From Halobacillus litoralis (GTDB lineage: Bacteria > Bacillota > Bacilli > Bacillales > Halobacillaceae): a DNA stretch of 64,000 bases. The stretch lies in the NCBI RefSeq assembly GCF_020524025.1, contig NZ_JAIVKN010000001.1, positions 992,001-1,056,000 on the forward strand, written 5' to 3'. A program made the translations under genes and the position numbers. Of the stretch, positions 51,744-59,806 are shown piece by piece. Numbering within the stretch: the stretch's first letter is position 1; the number at the start of each line of letters is the position of its first letter. Under the pieces are notes generated by a model. That model was not told the DNA's origin, did not search any database, and was given only the letters and a program-made list of their open reading frames with translations.

Positions 51744-51858
51744 ATATAAGTGGTCAGTAGCTCGCCAGCCAGGGAAGTGGGATGTTCAAAAGGTTTTTAT
51801 ATGAATCATGATTCCCTTTTTTGCTGAACCCTATTATTCAACCGGAATAGGAACAAAA

Positions 51859-51890
51859 ATAAACCCCTCGATCTAAATCGAGGGGTTTAC
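51859..51890 (-). terminator. Terminator between ypjC and the YugP-like gene
   Basis: AAACCCCTCGAT/ATCGAGGGGTTT; followed by ATTTTTG on the minus strand, so it mainly stops the YugP-like transcript, and possibly ypjC too. Confidence 0.88.
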
Positions 51891-51892
51891 TC

Positions 51893-52567
51893 TTATTCTT
51901 CGTTCATTCCTGTAAACATAAAGATAAAACGCAATAGTTCAGCAAGAGCGACCAACGCACCTGCAACATAAGTCATGGCAGCTGCATTCAACACTTTCTT
52001 CGTTTTACGCTCCTCATCATTTCTAATGACTCCAGTCGATACAAGCTGCGCCATAGCGCGATTTGATGCATCGAACTCTACCGGCAGAGTAATCAGTTGG
52101 AACAGTACTGCTGCAGAGAAAAAGACGATGCCGACTAAAGCAAGGCCCATCATGTTCAATAAGAACCCACCGATAATTAAAAAGATAGAAATGTTAGACC
52201 CAAAACTTGCTACTGGGACAAGAGCACTTCGAAATCTTAGGAAAGCATAGTCTTGTGCATCCTGAATAGCGTGCCCGACTTCATGGGCTGCAACAGCAGC
52301 TCCAGCCGTTGAACGGCCATGGTAAATGCCTGAAGACAAGCGAATCACTTTGGATCGAGGATCATAATGGTCTGTTAAGTGTCCACGAATTTCTTCAACA
52401 ACAACATTATACAGCCCATTGTCATCTAATATTTTTCTAGCTACCTCAGCCCCTGTCATGGATGAAGAAGTAGGTACTTTCGAATATTTCTTGTACGTTG
52501 ATTTCACTTTCGATTGCGCCCAGAGAGGGATAATGATAATCAAAGCCATATAAATAATAAAACTCAT
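51893..52567 (-). CDS. Membrane zinc metallopeptidase (YugP-like)
   Basis: A 224-residue membrane protein of the Zn_peptidase_2/YugP family. N-terminal helix MSFIIYMALIIIIPLWAQ, zinc motif AAHEVGHAIQDAQD near residue 92, then two or more membrane helices and VEFDASNRAMAQL with the probable third ligand. ATG 52567 follows GGAGG by eight bases. Role unknown, possibly membrane-protein quality control. B. subtilis yugP lies elsewhere, so this placement is different. Confidence 0.9.
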   Translation of the reverse strand: MSFIIYMALIIIIPLWAQSKVKSTYKKYSKVPTSSSMTGAEVARKILDDNGLYNVVVEEIRGHLTDHYDPRSKVIRLSSGIYHGRSTAGAAVAAHEVGHAIQDAQDYAFLRFRSALVPVASFGSNISIFLIIGGFLLNMMGLALVGIVFFSAAVLFQLITLPVEFDASNRAMAQLVSTGVIRNDEERKTKKVLNAAAMTYVAGALVALAELLRFIFMFTGMNEE

Positions 52568-52630
52568 CTTGCATTCCTCCATGTTGAGAATGGTTACTTA
52601 GGTCAATTTTAGTCAAAATGTTTAATAAAA

Positions 52631-53317
52631 TCAACTGTTACCATCCTTTAACCTGTGTCTAATTATTGAACGTGCCCGATATTTCTTTCCTCCAACATAA
52701 ACTAAAGTTAACAAAATCGAGCCACCCACTGTTAGTATAGTCCAAATAATAGCATCCGCTTCTTCTTCTTTCACTAAAAGATTCAATTGTTCGATCAATC
52801 GATTCTGAGTCATCTCTGAATTTTGAATAGTATATTGATGGATCATCTGTTCCGTAAACATTATCTCCTGCTGATCAGAAAAGCGGGATAATGTTGGACG
52901 AATGATTTCCCATTGAACAAGAAAGTTCTCTGGTTCTGACATTTTCACTAAATAAGTAAGCTCATTTACCTTACCTTTCAGAAATAAGACTCGATCTTCT
53001 GAAGATACCGCTTCTAAGAAGGTTAAGGCAGATTCAACACCACTCTCTTCCATCGCTTTTCCATCTGTTTGGATTAGACGGCTCCATATCTCCTGGTCTC
53101 GTTCTGAGAGTGTTTGTACATATTCTTCTATATCTGCTGATCGTTGATCCAGCATCCGGCGGGCTAATTCTTCCTTCCCATCTACGACAAGAGAACGGTA
53201 ATGGTTCACAAATGTCTCCCATTCATTCGGGGGTTTCTCAGCCCACCCTTCTGTAAGGCTAAGCGGTCCGAGCGTGAAAATTAGGGAACATATAAAAATC
53301 AGGATTGCCCGTCCCAT
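52631..53317 (-). CDS. ypjB: Sporulation protein YpjB
   Basis: A 228-residue exported protein: signal peptide (about 1-26, ending WAEKP), a helical extracytoplasmic domain, and a C-terminal membrane helix (AIIWTILTVGGSILLTLVYV) with a basic tail. It corresponds to YpjB, between ypjA and the ypjC region in B. subtilis, where the gene affects sporulation. The N-terminus ATG at 53317 fits. Molecular role unknown. Confidence 0.88.
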   Translation of the reverse strand: MGRAILIFICSLIFTLGPLSLTEGWAEKPPNEWETFVNHYRSLVVDGKEELARRMLDQRSADIEEYVQTLSERDQEIWSRLIQTDGKAMEESGVESALTFLEAVSSEDRVLFLKGKVNELTYLVKMSEPENFLVQWEIIRPTLSRFSDQQEIMFTEQMIHQYTIQNSEMTQNRLIEQLNLLVKEEEADAIIWTILTVGGSILLTLVYVGGKKYRARSIIRHRLKDGNS

Positions 53318-53376
53318 TTCACTTCTCCCCTCTCATTTCAATGTATTAGTTCATTTTTATGAGATAAAAGGAAGGT

Positions 53377-53961
53377 TTATACCGTTTCATTGTTTTTCCT
53401 TGTAAGTAAATAAGCAATCCAGATACAGAGTATACTCAACCAAAAAGTAAAATAGCCGATTTCAGCCATATGATCTAAAATAGCCGGATAAACTGGCATC
53501 TGCTCAAACACATAATCAATTACGTCATTATGGAGTGTCCAAATAGCAGCAACAACCAGATGACGGACCCTGATTTTATAGTAGGGTGTATACAGAAGAC
53601 CTTGAACTGCCATTGCTCCATGTGATACTACAAGCATATATCCTGTCCACGGCAGGTATCCATATTCCATAAAAGTCAGTCCATTCATAACTACTGCCCA
53701 TACGCCATATTTCAACAATGTAATGACCGCTAGTGCTTCAATGTAAGGCACATTTCTGCCAAATATAAAAAAGCCAAGAAATATAGTGAAAAATAGGCTT
53801 GCTGTAGGACTGTCAGGTACAAAGATCAAAAAAACAGGGTCTGTTACAGTCAGTTGTGGTTCATACCAAATGTAACCATATATGGTTCCGAGTAAGTTGA
53901 TAACAAAAAGCAGGATTAGAAATGTGCGATTGGTTAATATGTAGGCAATTGTCTCTTTCAT
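53377..53961 (-). CDS. ypjA: YpjA membrane protein (DUF1405)
   Basis: A 194-residue polytopic membrane protein with about six helices, DUF1405 family: GTIYGYIWYEPQL, FVPDSPTASLFFTIFLGFF and HNDVIDYVFEQMPVYP are typical blocks. The start is ATG 53961 (MKETIAYIL); a much longer open frame upstream is only the reverse reading of the qcrC repeats. AGGAGG lies 12 bases upstream. Conserved beside qcrABC and ypjB; function unknown. Confidence 0.9.
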   Translation of the reverse strand: MKETIAYILTNRTFLILLFVINLLGTIYGYIWYEPQLTVTDPVFLIFVPDSPTASLFFTIFLGFFIFGRNVPYIEALAVITLLKYGVWAVVMNGLTFMEYGYLPWTGYMLVVSHGAMAVQGLLYTPYYKIRVRHLVVAAIWTLHNDVIDYVFEQMPVYPAILDHMAEIGYFTFWLSILCIWIAYLLTRKNNETV

Positions 53962-53989
53962 TCTCTCAAATGGCCTCCTAATATAAATG

Positions 53990-54015
53990 AAGCCGCGCTT
54001 GTTTAAGCGCGGCTT
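53990..54015. terminator. Hairpin between qcrC and ypjA
   Basis: AAGCCGCGCTT/AAGCGCGGCTT with a 4-base loop; the following minus-strand bases (CATTTATATT) are only moderately T-rich, so termination after qcrC may be partial. Confidence 0.65.
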
Positions 54016-54034
54016 AAGATGATTAAGTATGATA

Positions 54035-55099
54035 TTATTCTTCTGAATTTTCGTTAGAAGATCCTTCTTCTGAGCCTTCACTGGAAGATCCCTCTTCTGA
54101 ACCTTCGCCGGAAGACCCTTCTTCTGAACCTTCGCCGGAAGACCCTTCTTCTGAACCTTCACTGGAAGATCCTTCTTCTGAACCTTCGCCGGAAGATCCT
54201 TCTTCTGAACCTTCACCGGAAGATCCTTCTTCTGAACCTTCACCGGAAGATCCTTCTTCTGAACCTTCACCGGAAGATCCTTCTTCTGAACCTTCACCGG
54301 AAGATCCTTCTTCTGAACTACCTCCACCTTCACTGCCGGCGGAAGCAACAAATTCAGCCAATTGCTGAAGTTCTTCATCTGTACCACCAAAGATCCCTGC
54401 AGGCATGGCACCCTTACCATTAACAGCAATATCCTTCACCTGATCAACTGTGACATCTGCTTCGATTAAAGAAGGGTAGTTCCCTTGTCCTTGAAGCGCA
54501 TCACCGTGACAGTTCAGACAGTTTGCTTCATAAATCGCGTATCCTGGTGCTGATTTATCTATCGTAGATTCAACAGCCTCAACGTTAACTCCGTACTTCT
54601 CAGCCCGCATTTCGTAATCTGCGTGTGTTACAGATTCATAAGTCAGCCAAAAAGTGGCTACAAAGCCTATAAGCATAAGTCCAACGGCAATCGGACGTTT
54701 ATGAGGACGACGCTCTGGACCGCGATCCAAAAATGGTGCAAGCAATAAAGCGCCAAAGGCAAGACCAGGCATGACAATTGCACCAAGGACGATATAATCT
54801 CCTCCGGCAAATTGGTATTTTAGAAATTGATACAGAAATAGGAAATACCAGTCAGGCAATGGAATATAACCTGCGTTGTTCGGATCAGCCTGTTGCTCTA
54901 ATGGTGATGGGTGAGCAGCAGTCAGGATTAAGAACCCGATTAAAAATACAGATCCTACGAGCCATTCCTTCAGTAAGAAGTTCGGCCAAAAGGCTTCCGT
55001 CCGTCCTGGGTATTCTGAATAGTCTTTTGGTAAATTGGCTTTTTGTTCTGCGGTAACCCTGGAGTCACCAACAAATTTCATCCCTTTTCCCCTATGCAC
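54035..55099 (-). CDS. qcrC: Menaquinol-cytochrome c reductase cytochrome b/c subunit QcrC
   Basis: A 354-residue subunit of the bc complex. Residues 1-170 carry the subunit-IV part of cytochrome b (LPDWYFLFLYQFLKYQF, three membrane helices); residues 185-262 are a cytochrome c domain with CLNCH and axial Met in GAMPAGIFG. Residues about 263-354 are ten nonapeptide units of SSGEGSEEG type. The GTG start with AAGGAGGG upstream gives MHRGKGMKFVGDSR, the B. subtilis N-terminus. The tail is absent from B. subtilis QcrC (about 255 residues). Confidence 0.96.
   Translation of the reverse strand: MHRGKGMKFVGDSRVTAEQKANLPKDYSEYPGRTEAFWPNFLLKEWLVGSVFLIGFLILTAAHPSPLEQQADPNNAGYIPLPDWYFLFLYQFLKYQFAGGDYIVLGAIVMPGLAFGALLLAPFLDRGPERRPHKRPIAVGLMLIGFVATFWLTYESVTHADYEMRAEKYGVNVEAVESTIDKSAPGYAIYEANCLNCHGDALQGQGNYPSLIEADVTVDQVKDIAVNGKGAMPAGIFGGTDEELQQLAEFVASAGSEGGGSSEEGSSGEGSEEGSSGEGSEEGSSGEGSEEGSSGEGSEEGSSGEGSEEGSSSEGSEEGSSGEGSEEGSSGEGSEEGSSSEGSEEGSSNENSEE
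54044..54320. repeat. 27-bp coding minisatellite in qcrC, ten copies
   Basis: Tandem 27-base units encoding GSEEGSSGE. Units differ by a few bases (CACCGG, CGCCGG, CACTGG), with two SSSEG variants and a diverged last unit (NENSEE). The central five units are nearly identical. Confidence 0.93.
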
Positions 55100-55126
55100 A
55101 GCTTTCCCTCCTTTTTACGTTACATT

Positions 55127-55801
55127 TTATAGTGGACCGGAAATTCCTTGTTTACGGATCAAAATAAAGTGAAACGCCATTAATCCAAACAAAGCAGCCG
55201 GCAGGAAGAATACATGAATTGCAAAGAATCGTGTAAGCGTTTGTGCACCTACGATTGATGGATCACCCGCAAGAAGTGTACGGATCTGATCACCAATAAA
55301 CGGTGTAGCTGCAGCAATCTCCAGTCCTACTTGAGTGGCAAAGTAAGCTTTGTTATCCCATGGTAACAGGTATCCTGTAAAACCAAGACCAAGCATGACG
55401 AAGAACAACAGGACTCCAATGACCCAGTTCAACTCACGCGGTTTCTTGTAAGCTCCTTGGAAGAATACCCGTAATGTATGTAAGAATAACATGACGATTA
55501 CGAGACTCGCCCCCCAGTGGTGCATCCCACGTACAATTTGACCGTAAGCAACCTCTCGCTGCAGATAGTAAACAGATTTCCATGCATTTTCAATGTCGGG
55601 CACGTAATACATGGTCAAAAACATACCAGAAAGAATTTGTATAACGGTTACAAAAAACGTTAAACCGCCAAAACAGTAAACAAATGCTGAAAAATGGTGG
55701 GCCGGGTTCACGTGTTCCGGTACTTCGTGATCTGCAATATCACGCCATAGCGGGGTAACATCTACACGCTCGTCCACCCAGTCGTAAATCTTCTGAAGCA
55801 T
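55127..55801 (-). CDS. qcrB: Menaquinol-cytochrome c reductase cytochrome b subunit QcrB
   Basis: A 224-residue cytochrome b6-type protein with four membrane helices. Heme-ligand histidines lie in the paired helices (MHHWGASLVIVMLFLHTLRV and FAIHVFFLPAALFGLMAFH). The b6-type Cys in FSAFVYCFGG supports the extra covalent heme typical of Bacillus. It starts three bases after qcrA stops and precedes qcrC by 27. Confidence 0.96.
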   Translation of the reverse strand: MLQKIYDWVDERVDVTPLWRDIADHEVPEHVNPAHHFSAFVYCFGGLTFFVTVIQILSGMFLTMYYVPDIENAWKSVYYLQREVAYGQIVRGMHHWGASLVIVMLFLHTLRVFFQGAYKKPRELNWVIGVLLFFVMLGLGFTGYLLPWDNKAYFATQVGLEIAAATPFIGDQIRTLLAGDPSIVGAQTLTRFFAIHVFFLPAALFGLMAFHFILIRKQGISGPL

Positions 55802-55804
55802 GAG

Positions 55805-56311
55805 TTATGCCCCCCCTCTGTCTTTTGCTTCCCCTAAGTAAAGCATTCCTTCTTCTACTTTGTGCTCAAACATTGGTAATGGTGCGGTTGGTGGTGTACC
55901 TGGTACATTGACACCGTTTTTCGTATAACGCCCCCCATGACATGGGCAGAAGAATTGATTTGGATATTCTTCATTAGAAGCCCAGTCTACTGTACAACCT
56001 AAGTGTGTACATACTGGTGAAAGCGCTATAATTTCATCTTTTTCATTTCTGTACACCCATGCCGTCTTTTGAACTTCAGACTCATACCAGCCATCTACCT
56101 GGTCAATGGTCCATTCAAAGCGCTGTGGTTCATTGGTAATTTCATCAATGGATGCCACAGACTTGAATCCTCCGCTTTCTTTCGTCTGCAAAACAGGATC
56201 AATTGCGAAGCGAACCATAGGCGCCAGCATGCCGGCTGCCATGAAACCGCCTACACCAGTCAGCGTATAGTTCAAAAACTGACGACGGGATACTCGTTTT
56301 TTATCGCTCAT
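55805..56311 (-). CDS. qcrA: Rieske iron-sulfur subunit QcrA
   Basis: A 168-residue [2Fe-2S] protein. Cluster motifs CTHLGC and CPCHGG are intact. The N-terminus has a twin-arginine signal-anchor, SRRQFLNY (Arg9-Arg10) followed by a Gly/Ala/Met-rich membrane segment. ATG 56311 (MSDKKRVS) follows GGGGGG; upstream in-frame codons lack support. B. subtilis QcrA is a known Tat substrate, tying this operon to the tatA-tatC genes in the window. Confidence 0.95.
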   Translation of the reverse strand: MSDKKRVSRRQFLNYTLTGVGGFMAAGMLAPMVRFAIDPVLQTKESGGFKSVASIDEITNEPQRFEWTIDQVDGWYESEVQKTAWVYRNEKDEIIALSPVCTHLGCTVDWASNEEYPNQFFCPCHGGRYTKNGVNVPGTPPTAPLPMFEHKVEEGMLYLGEAKDRGGA

Positions 56312-56444
56312 TCTTTTCCCCCCTCTATGCTGTAATCCATACACCATGGATATATTACACACAGTTTACTAGGACATTACCATGATAGCGCAATCTTAAG
56401 GGTTGGTCAATAAATTATCAATCCTTGTCGGAACTTTTATCCAA

Positions 56445-56900
56445 TTACCAGTAAGCCTGGATTAACTCACTGATTTGAAGGGCCTGCTCTCTGACAAACG
56501 ATTGTGTTTCCGTAGATTGGATGCTTCCAGACTGCATACCCGGAACCCATATTAAATGACCATTCAAATCCTTCTCATGCTTTTTCCACTTGCTGTCAAA
56601 CGTGAATAAAAACGTATGCTGAAATGGCTGTTCCTTAAACCTGGATATCCAGTCGTTGACACGGTCTATTTCTTTTTCATTGGTGTCGTGAATATAAGAA
56701 TAATCCGGTGCAAGGAAAATACGACCCCGGTATTCTCTTTCAATGAGAGTTGTAAACACCTGATTTAATTCACGTTGAAAGGCTTGTTTAACCATCTTTT
56801 GATCCGAAGATGGATCAAATGGTATTAAGGGAATTAAGACCGTATCAATATATTGTTTTTCAGGTAGGTATTGTGTAGTATCTGCTTTTGTCCAGCGCAT
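56445..56900 (-). CDS. ypiF: YpiF family protein (DUF2487)
   Basis: A 151-residue cytoplasmic protein of the YpiF/DUF2487 family: MRWTKADTTQYLPEKQYIDT, VLIPLIPFDPSSD and HLIWVPGMQSG. ATG 56900 has AAGGAAGG eight bases before it; an ATG six bases upstream is too close. It lies between ypiB and qcrA as in B. subtilis. Function unknown. Confidence 0.88.
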   Translation of the reverse strand: MRWTKADTTQYLPEKQYIDTVLIPLIPFDPSSDQKMVKQAFQRELNQVFTTLIEREYRGRIFLAPDYSYIHDTNEKEIDRVNDWISRFKEQPFQHTFLFTFDSKWKKHEKDLNGHLIWVPGMQSGSIQSTETQSFVREQALQISELIQAYW

Positions 56901-57003
56901 ATTCATTTCCTTCCTTTTCTATGTATCTTTTCCTCTATTCTACTACATTGTAGAAAAAATGAAAGCCAGGTTACATCCGTTAAGATGCCCCTGGCTCTCA
57001 TTT

Positions 57004-57564
57004 TCATAAGAACGTATTCAAATCCTCTTTTACTTTTTCAAGCTTTCCGCACAAGTCTTTAAATTCTTCGCGCTCACCGTTTATGAGCGCTTCATCAATA
57101 CGTTCTTCTATTTGCTTTTGTCTATGCTGTAACAAGCTGATGGACAGCAGCCGTTCTGCTTCGTTTTTGTCACGATCATTCAAATAGTAGTCTTTAGGAA
57201 GGTAGGGATTCTCCTCAAGGACCAGCGCATATTTCGAACATTGCTGAGCATTTTCGAAATTCATTTGAATATAAACCGGTTCTCCTTGATTCATTCTAAG
57301 ATCGTGGAAGGATTTTTCTGCATCGTTTGTCATAACTTGACCTTTATAAAAACGAAATGGCGGATCTGAAACTCCCTGTGCACTAATTTCCATCCCTCTT
57401 GGGCAGAACTTCACTTCATGGACGAAATGAACACTTGATAAAAGAGACTCATGGTTCATTAAATAATTTAGAATCCAGACACTTTCTCTCTTTTTCAACT
57501 GAAAATGATTCAAGAACCACCGGACGAAGTCTTTTTTTTCGTTCACAGAAATTGGTGTTTGCAT
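57004..57564 (-). CDS. ypiB: YpiB/ReoY family IDEAL-domain protein
   Basis: A 186-residue UPF0302 protein: N-domain NEKKDFVRWFLNHFQLKKRE, WILNYLMNHESLL, and a C-terminal IDEAL motif RIDEALINGEREEFKDL. The Listeria homologue ReoY takes part in ClpCP-dependent turnover of MurA, so this may link to peptidoglycan control; for this organism that is inference. It sits 31 bases downstream of ypiA. Confidence 0.9.
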   Translation of the reverse strand: MQTPISVNEKKDFVRWFLNHFQLKKRESVWILNYLMNHESLLSSVHFVHEVKFCPRGMEISAQGVSDPPFRFYKGQVMTNDAEKSFHDLRMNQGEPVYIQMNFENAQQCSKYALVLEENPYLPKDYYLNDRDKNEAERLLSISLLQHRQKQIEERIDEALINGEREEFKDLCGKLEKVKEDLNTFL

Positions 57565-57595
57565 ATGCGCCCCTCCTGCGCTTTAGTTAATTAGC

Positions 57596-58849
57596 TCAAC
57601 GGTCTTTCAGTCGCTCAACAAATTCTTCGATTTCTGTATCTGCCGGATCAATCTTAAGGTACTCCTCAAACACCTGCAGGCTTTCTTTCGTTCTTCCTTC
57701 TTCTACTAAGAAATAGCCGTAGGATTTCAAGAAGTCTGTATCTTCTTTCAAGGAAGGATAGGCCTGTTGATAATATTCGTACGCTTCCTTATACTGCTCT
57801 TCTTCCTCGTAGGCCTGAGCAAGTTCCCATAAATAGTTCGGATCTTCCTCACCCAGTGAGATTAGTTCATTGATCAATTCGATAATATTTTCATTATCCC
57901 CATCTGTTTTAAAGTTTTGAATAAGGAACAAAACGGCTTCCTTATAGCCTGGATCTAATGCCACCGCTTCTCTCATTAACCGGTAGCCTTCCTCTTTGTC
58001 GCCCTGACGATGGGACAGACTTCCTGCAAGATGGTAAAGCTCTTTGTTAAATTCGTCCTTGGCTAAGCCTTTTTTAGCCATTTCCAATGCTTCTGCAGGC
58101 ATACCTTCTGAATCATAAGCTTGAGCCAGATGCGGGTAGACGGACTGGAAATACGGATCCTTTTCAATCAATTCTTCCCACACATGAATTGCAATATCAT
58201 TCCGGTTCGCCTGGAAGGCAACAAACCCATAACGAAACATAACATCAGGGTTATCTTCTTCAACCTTTTGGAAAAATTCAAGAGCCTGCTCAAATTCACC
58301 GTTAGCTGCGTAGGCCTCTGCCAGACGTGTCGCCACTTCTATATCTCCAATTACCGGCTGATGGTGCATGGCGTTTTCATAATATGGAATACTCTTGGAA
58401 TACTCTCCATTTGAGAAGGCCAGCTCACCTAAAGCAAAATCGATAATGGCAGAATTGGGCTCCACCTGCTTTGCTGTCAGTAATTTCTGCTCTGCTACTT
58501 CATACAGGCCTTGAGCTTGATAAAGGTCGGCAAGTTGAACGAGGGCTTGTAAATAATCCTCATCCTCCGGGCCGAATTGGTTTAACAGCTCGATTGCTTC
58601 ATCGTCTTCATCCAGGTCAATATGAATCTCAGCCATCATGACTTTCAATTCCTGCTCTTTTGGATAGCGTTGGATCAATTCCTGAAGAACAACTTTCGCT
58701 TCTTCTAACATCCCCCACTGAATATAGAGTTCGGCAATGGTAAACCGCTCTTCTTCATCCGCTTCTGGTAGATACTGTGTCAATGTATTAATTGCATCTT
58801 CCGTCTTATGGGCTTCCATCTGACGGATGGCTTTTTGTATTTCCTCCAT
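57596..58849 (-). CDS. ypiA: TPR-repeat protein YpiA
   Basis: A 417-residue acidic solenoid of about ten tetratricopeptide repeats (for example YLQALVQLADLYQAQGLYEV and YLWELAQAYEEEEQYKEA). No enzyme domain, signal or membrane segment. In Firmicutes ypiA and ypiB are neighbours, and the Listeria homologue has been grouped with the ReoY/ClpC pathway. A scaffold role is likely. ATG 58849 opens the family N-terminus MEEIQKAIRQME. Confidence 0.92.
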   Translation of the reverse strand: MEEIQKAIRQMEAHKTEDAINTLTQYLPEADEEERFTIAELYIQWGMLEEAKVVLQELIQRYPKEQELKVMMAEIHIDLDEDDEAIELLNQFGPEDEDYLQALVQLADLYQAQGLYEVAEQKLLTAKQVEPNSAIIDFALGELAFSNGEYSKSIPYYENAMHHQPVIGDIEVATRLAEAYAANGEFEQALEFFQKVEEDNPDVMFRYGFVAFQANRNDIAIHVWEELIEKDPYFQSVYPHLAQAYDSEGMPAEALEMAKKGLAKDEFNKELYHLAGSLSHRQGDKEEGYRLMREAVALDPGYKEAVLFLIQNFKTDGDNENIIELINELISLGEEDPNYLWELAQAYEEEEQYKEAYEYYQQAYPSLKEDTDFLKSYGYFLVEEGRTKESLQVFEEYLKIDPADTEIEEFVERLKDR

Positions 58850-58867
58850 GATGACATCCTTTCCACG

Positions 58868-59740
58868 TTAAACAAAATGCTTGTGAATCTTCACTTTTCT
58901 ATGAGATCCAGGCTTTCGGTCTATCAATTTTTGATTGACCTGTTTCACCTGACCATTCATAACCGTTACATTCGGAACAGCACTATGATATATGAAATCT
59001 CCTTGCTCAGCAAACTTTCTGTCTTGATCTATACGATAAAGATTGTAGTCTGCCTGACCTCCTGGGACCATTCCACCCTTTCCAGGGTAGATCCCGCTGT
59101 CCCTCAAATTTTGTGAAGACAGCACTTCGTCGTCCTGTACATCTGTTAGCTTAATCATACCATACTGTTCACTCAGTGAAGACCACATTTCTGAATAGTT
59201 GTTCGACGTATTCCCACTATCTTTGACGAATAAAGTCAATGGCATTCGCTTATACGCTTGTGCCTGGACGATCCATTCCCAACAAATCCCTGACAGCTCT
59301 TCTTTGGATTGAACTTCAATACATAAAAAGGGGCTTCCTTTTCTAGCAAAAAAGCGGATCATTTCTGGCCTTACCCACTTCCCCGGAATAACCGGGATAA
59401 TCATATAGTCGAGAGGCATCCATTGTAAATTGTTTAAGAAGTGGTCATAATGCGCCCGAAAATGACGTAAGCTAGTCACTAGGTGTTGGATGAGTAGCAA
59501 AGTGCACCCTCTTTTTATGTAATTCTCCGCTGTTTTCATACGCGTGGAGGACGAGGCTAAAGGTTCTTTTCGATCCATCATGACGTGGCCGGCGGTTACA
59601 CGAAATCCATCAAGGGCCATATACTTATAGGATTCTCTGCCAATACGATCTCTGACGAATTTGTCTTTCAAAACCGTGAACTCTCTAAAACCTGACTCTG
59701 AATCATCTTCAATAAGTCCCTGAAACCAATAAGCTCCCAT
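58868..59740 (-). CDS. Unrecognised protein with an amidohydrolase-like C-terminus
   Basis: A 290-residue cytoplasmic protein I do not recognise as a named family. ATG 59740 (MGAYWFQGLI) follows GGAGG by ten bases; an upstream ATG at 59785 lacks a site. The C-terminus (GIYPGKGGMVPGGQADYNLY, then TVMNGQVKQVNQKLI) resembles the composite domain that closes amidohydrolases such as dihydroorotase, but the HxH metal motif at the N-terminus is missing; HVMMDRK and HYDHFLNN are the His-containing segments left. It lies between ypiA and aroA, where B. subtilis has no gene. Confidence 0.75.
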   Translation of the reverse strand: MGAYWFQGLIEDDSESGFREFTVLKDKFVRDRIGRESYKYMALDGFRVTAGHVMMDRKEPLASSSTRMKTAENYIKRGCTLLLIQHLVTSLRHFRAHYDHFLNNLQWMPLDYMIIPVIPGKWVRPEMIRFFARKGSPFLCIEVQSKEELSGICWEWIVQAQAYKRMPLTLFVKDSGNTSNNYSEMWSSLSEQYGMIKLTDVQDDEVLSSQNLRDSGIYPGKGGMVPGGQADYNLYRIDQDRKFAEQGDFIYHSAVPNVTVMNGQVKQVNQKLIDRKPGSHRKVKIHKHFV

Positions 59741-59806
59741 ACGACCAAAACCTCCAAGTAGGCTTTTTATATCGTATGAGAGCATTACATAAACTATGAA
59801 GTTAAT

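Noticed and set aside
26575-54320. CRISPR array
   Set aside because: The only direct repeats (24 bp at 26575 and 27 bp at 54044) are contiguous coding repeats without spacers.
53962-54429. A 155-codon N-terminal extension of ypjA rich in QKKDLPVKV units
   Set aside because: It is another frame of the 27-bp repeats in qcrC; it lacks a ribosome site and family similarity starts at 53961.
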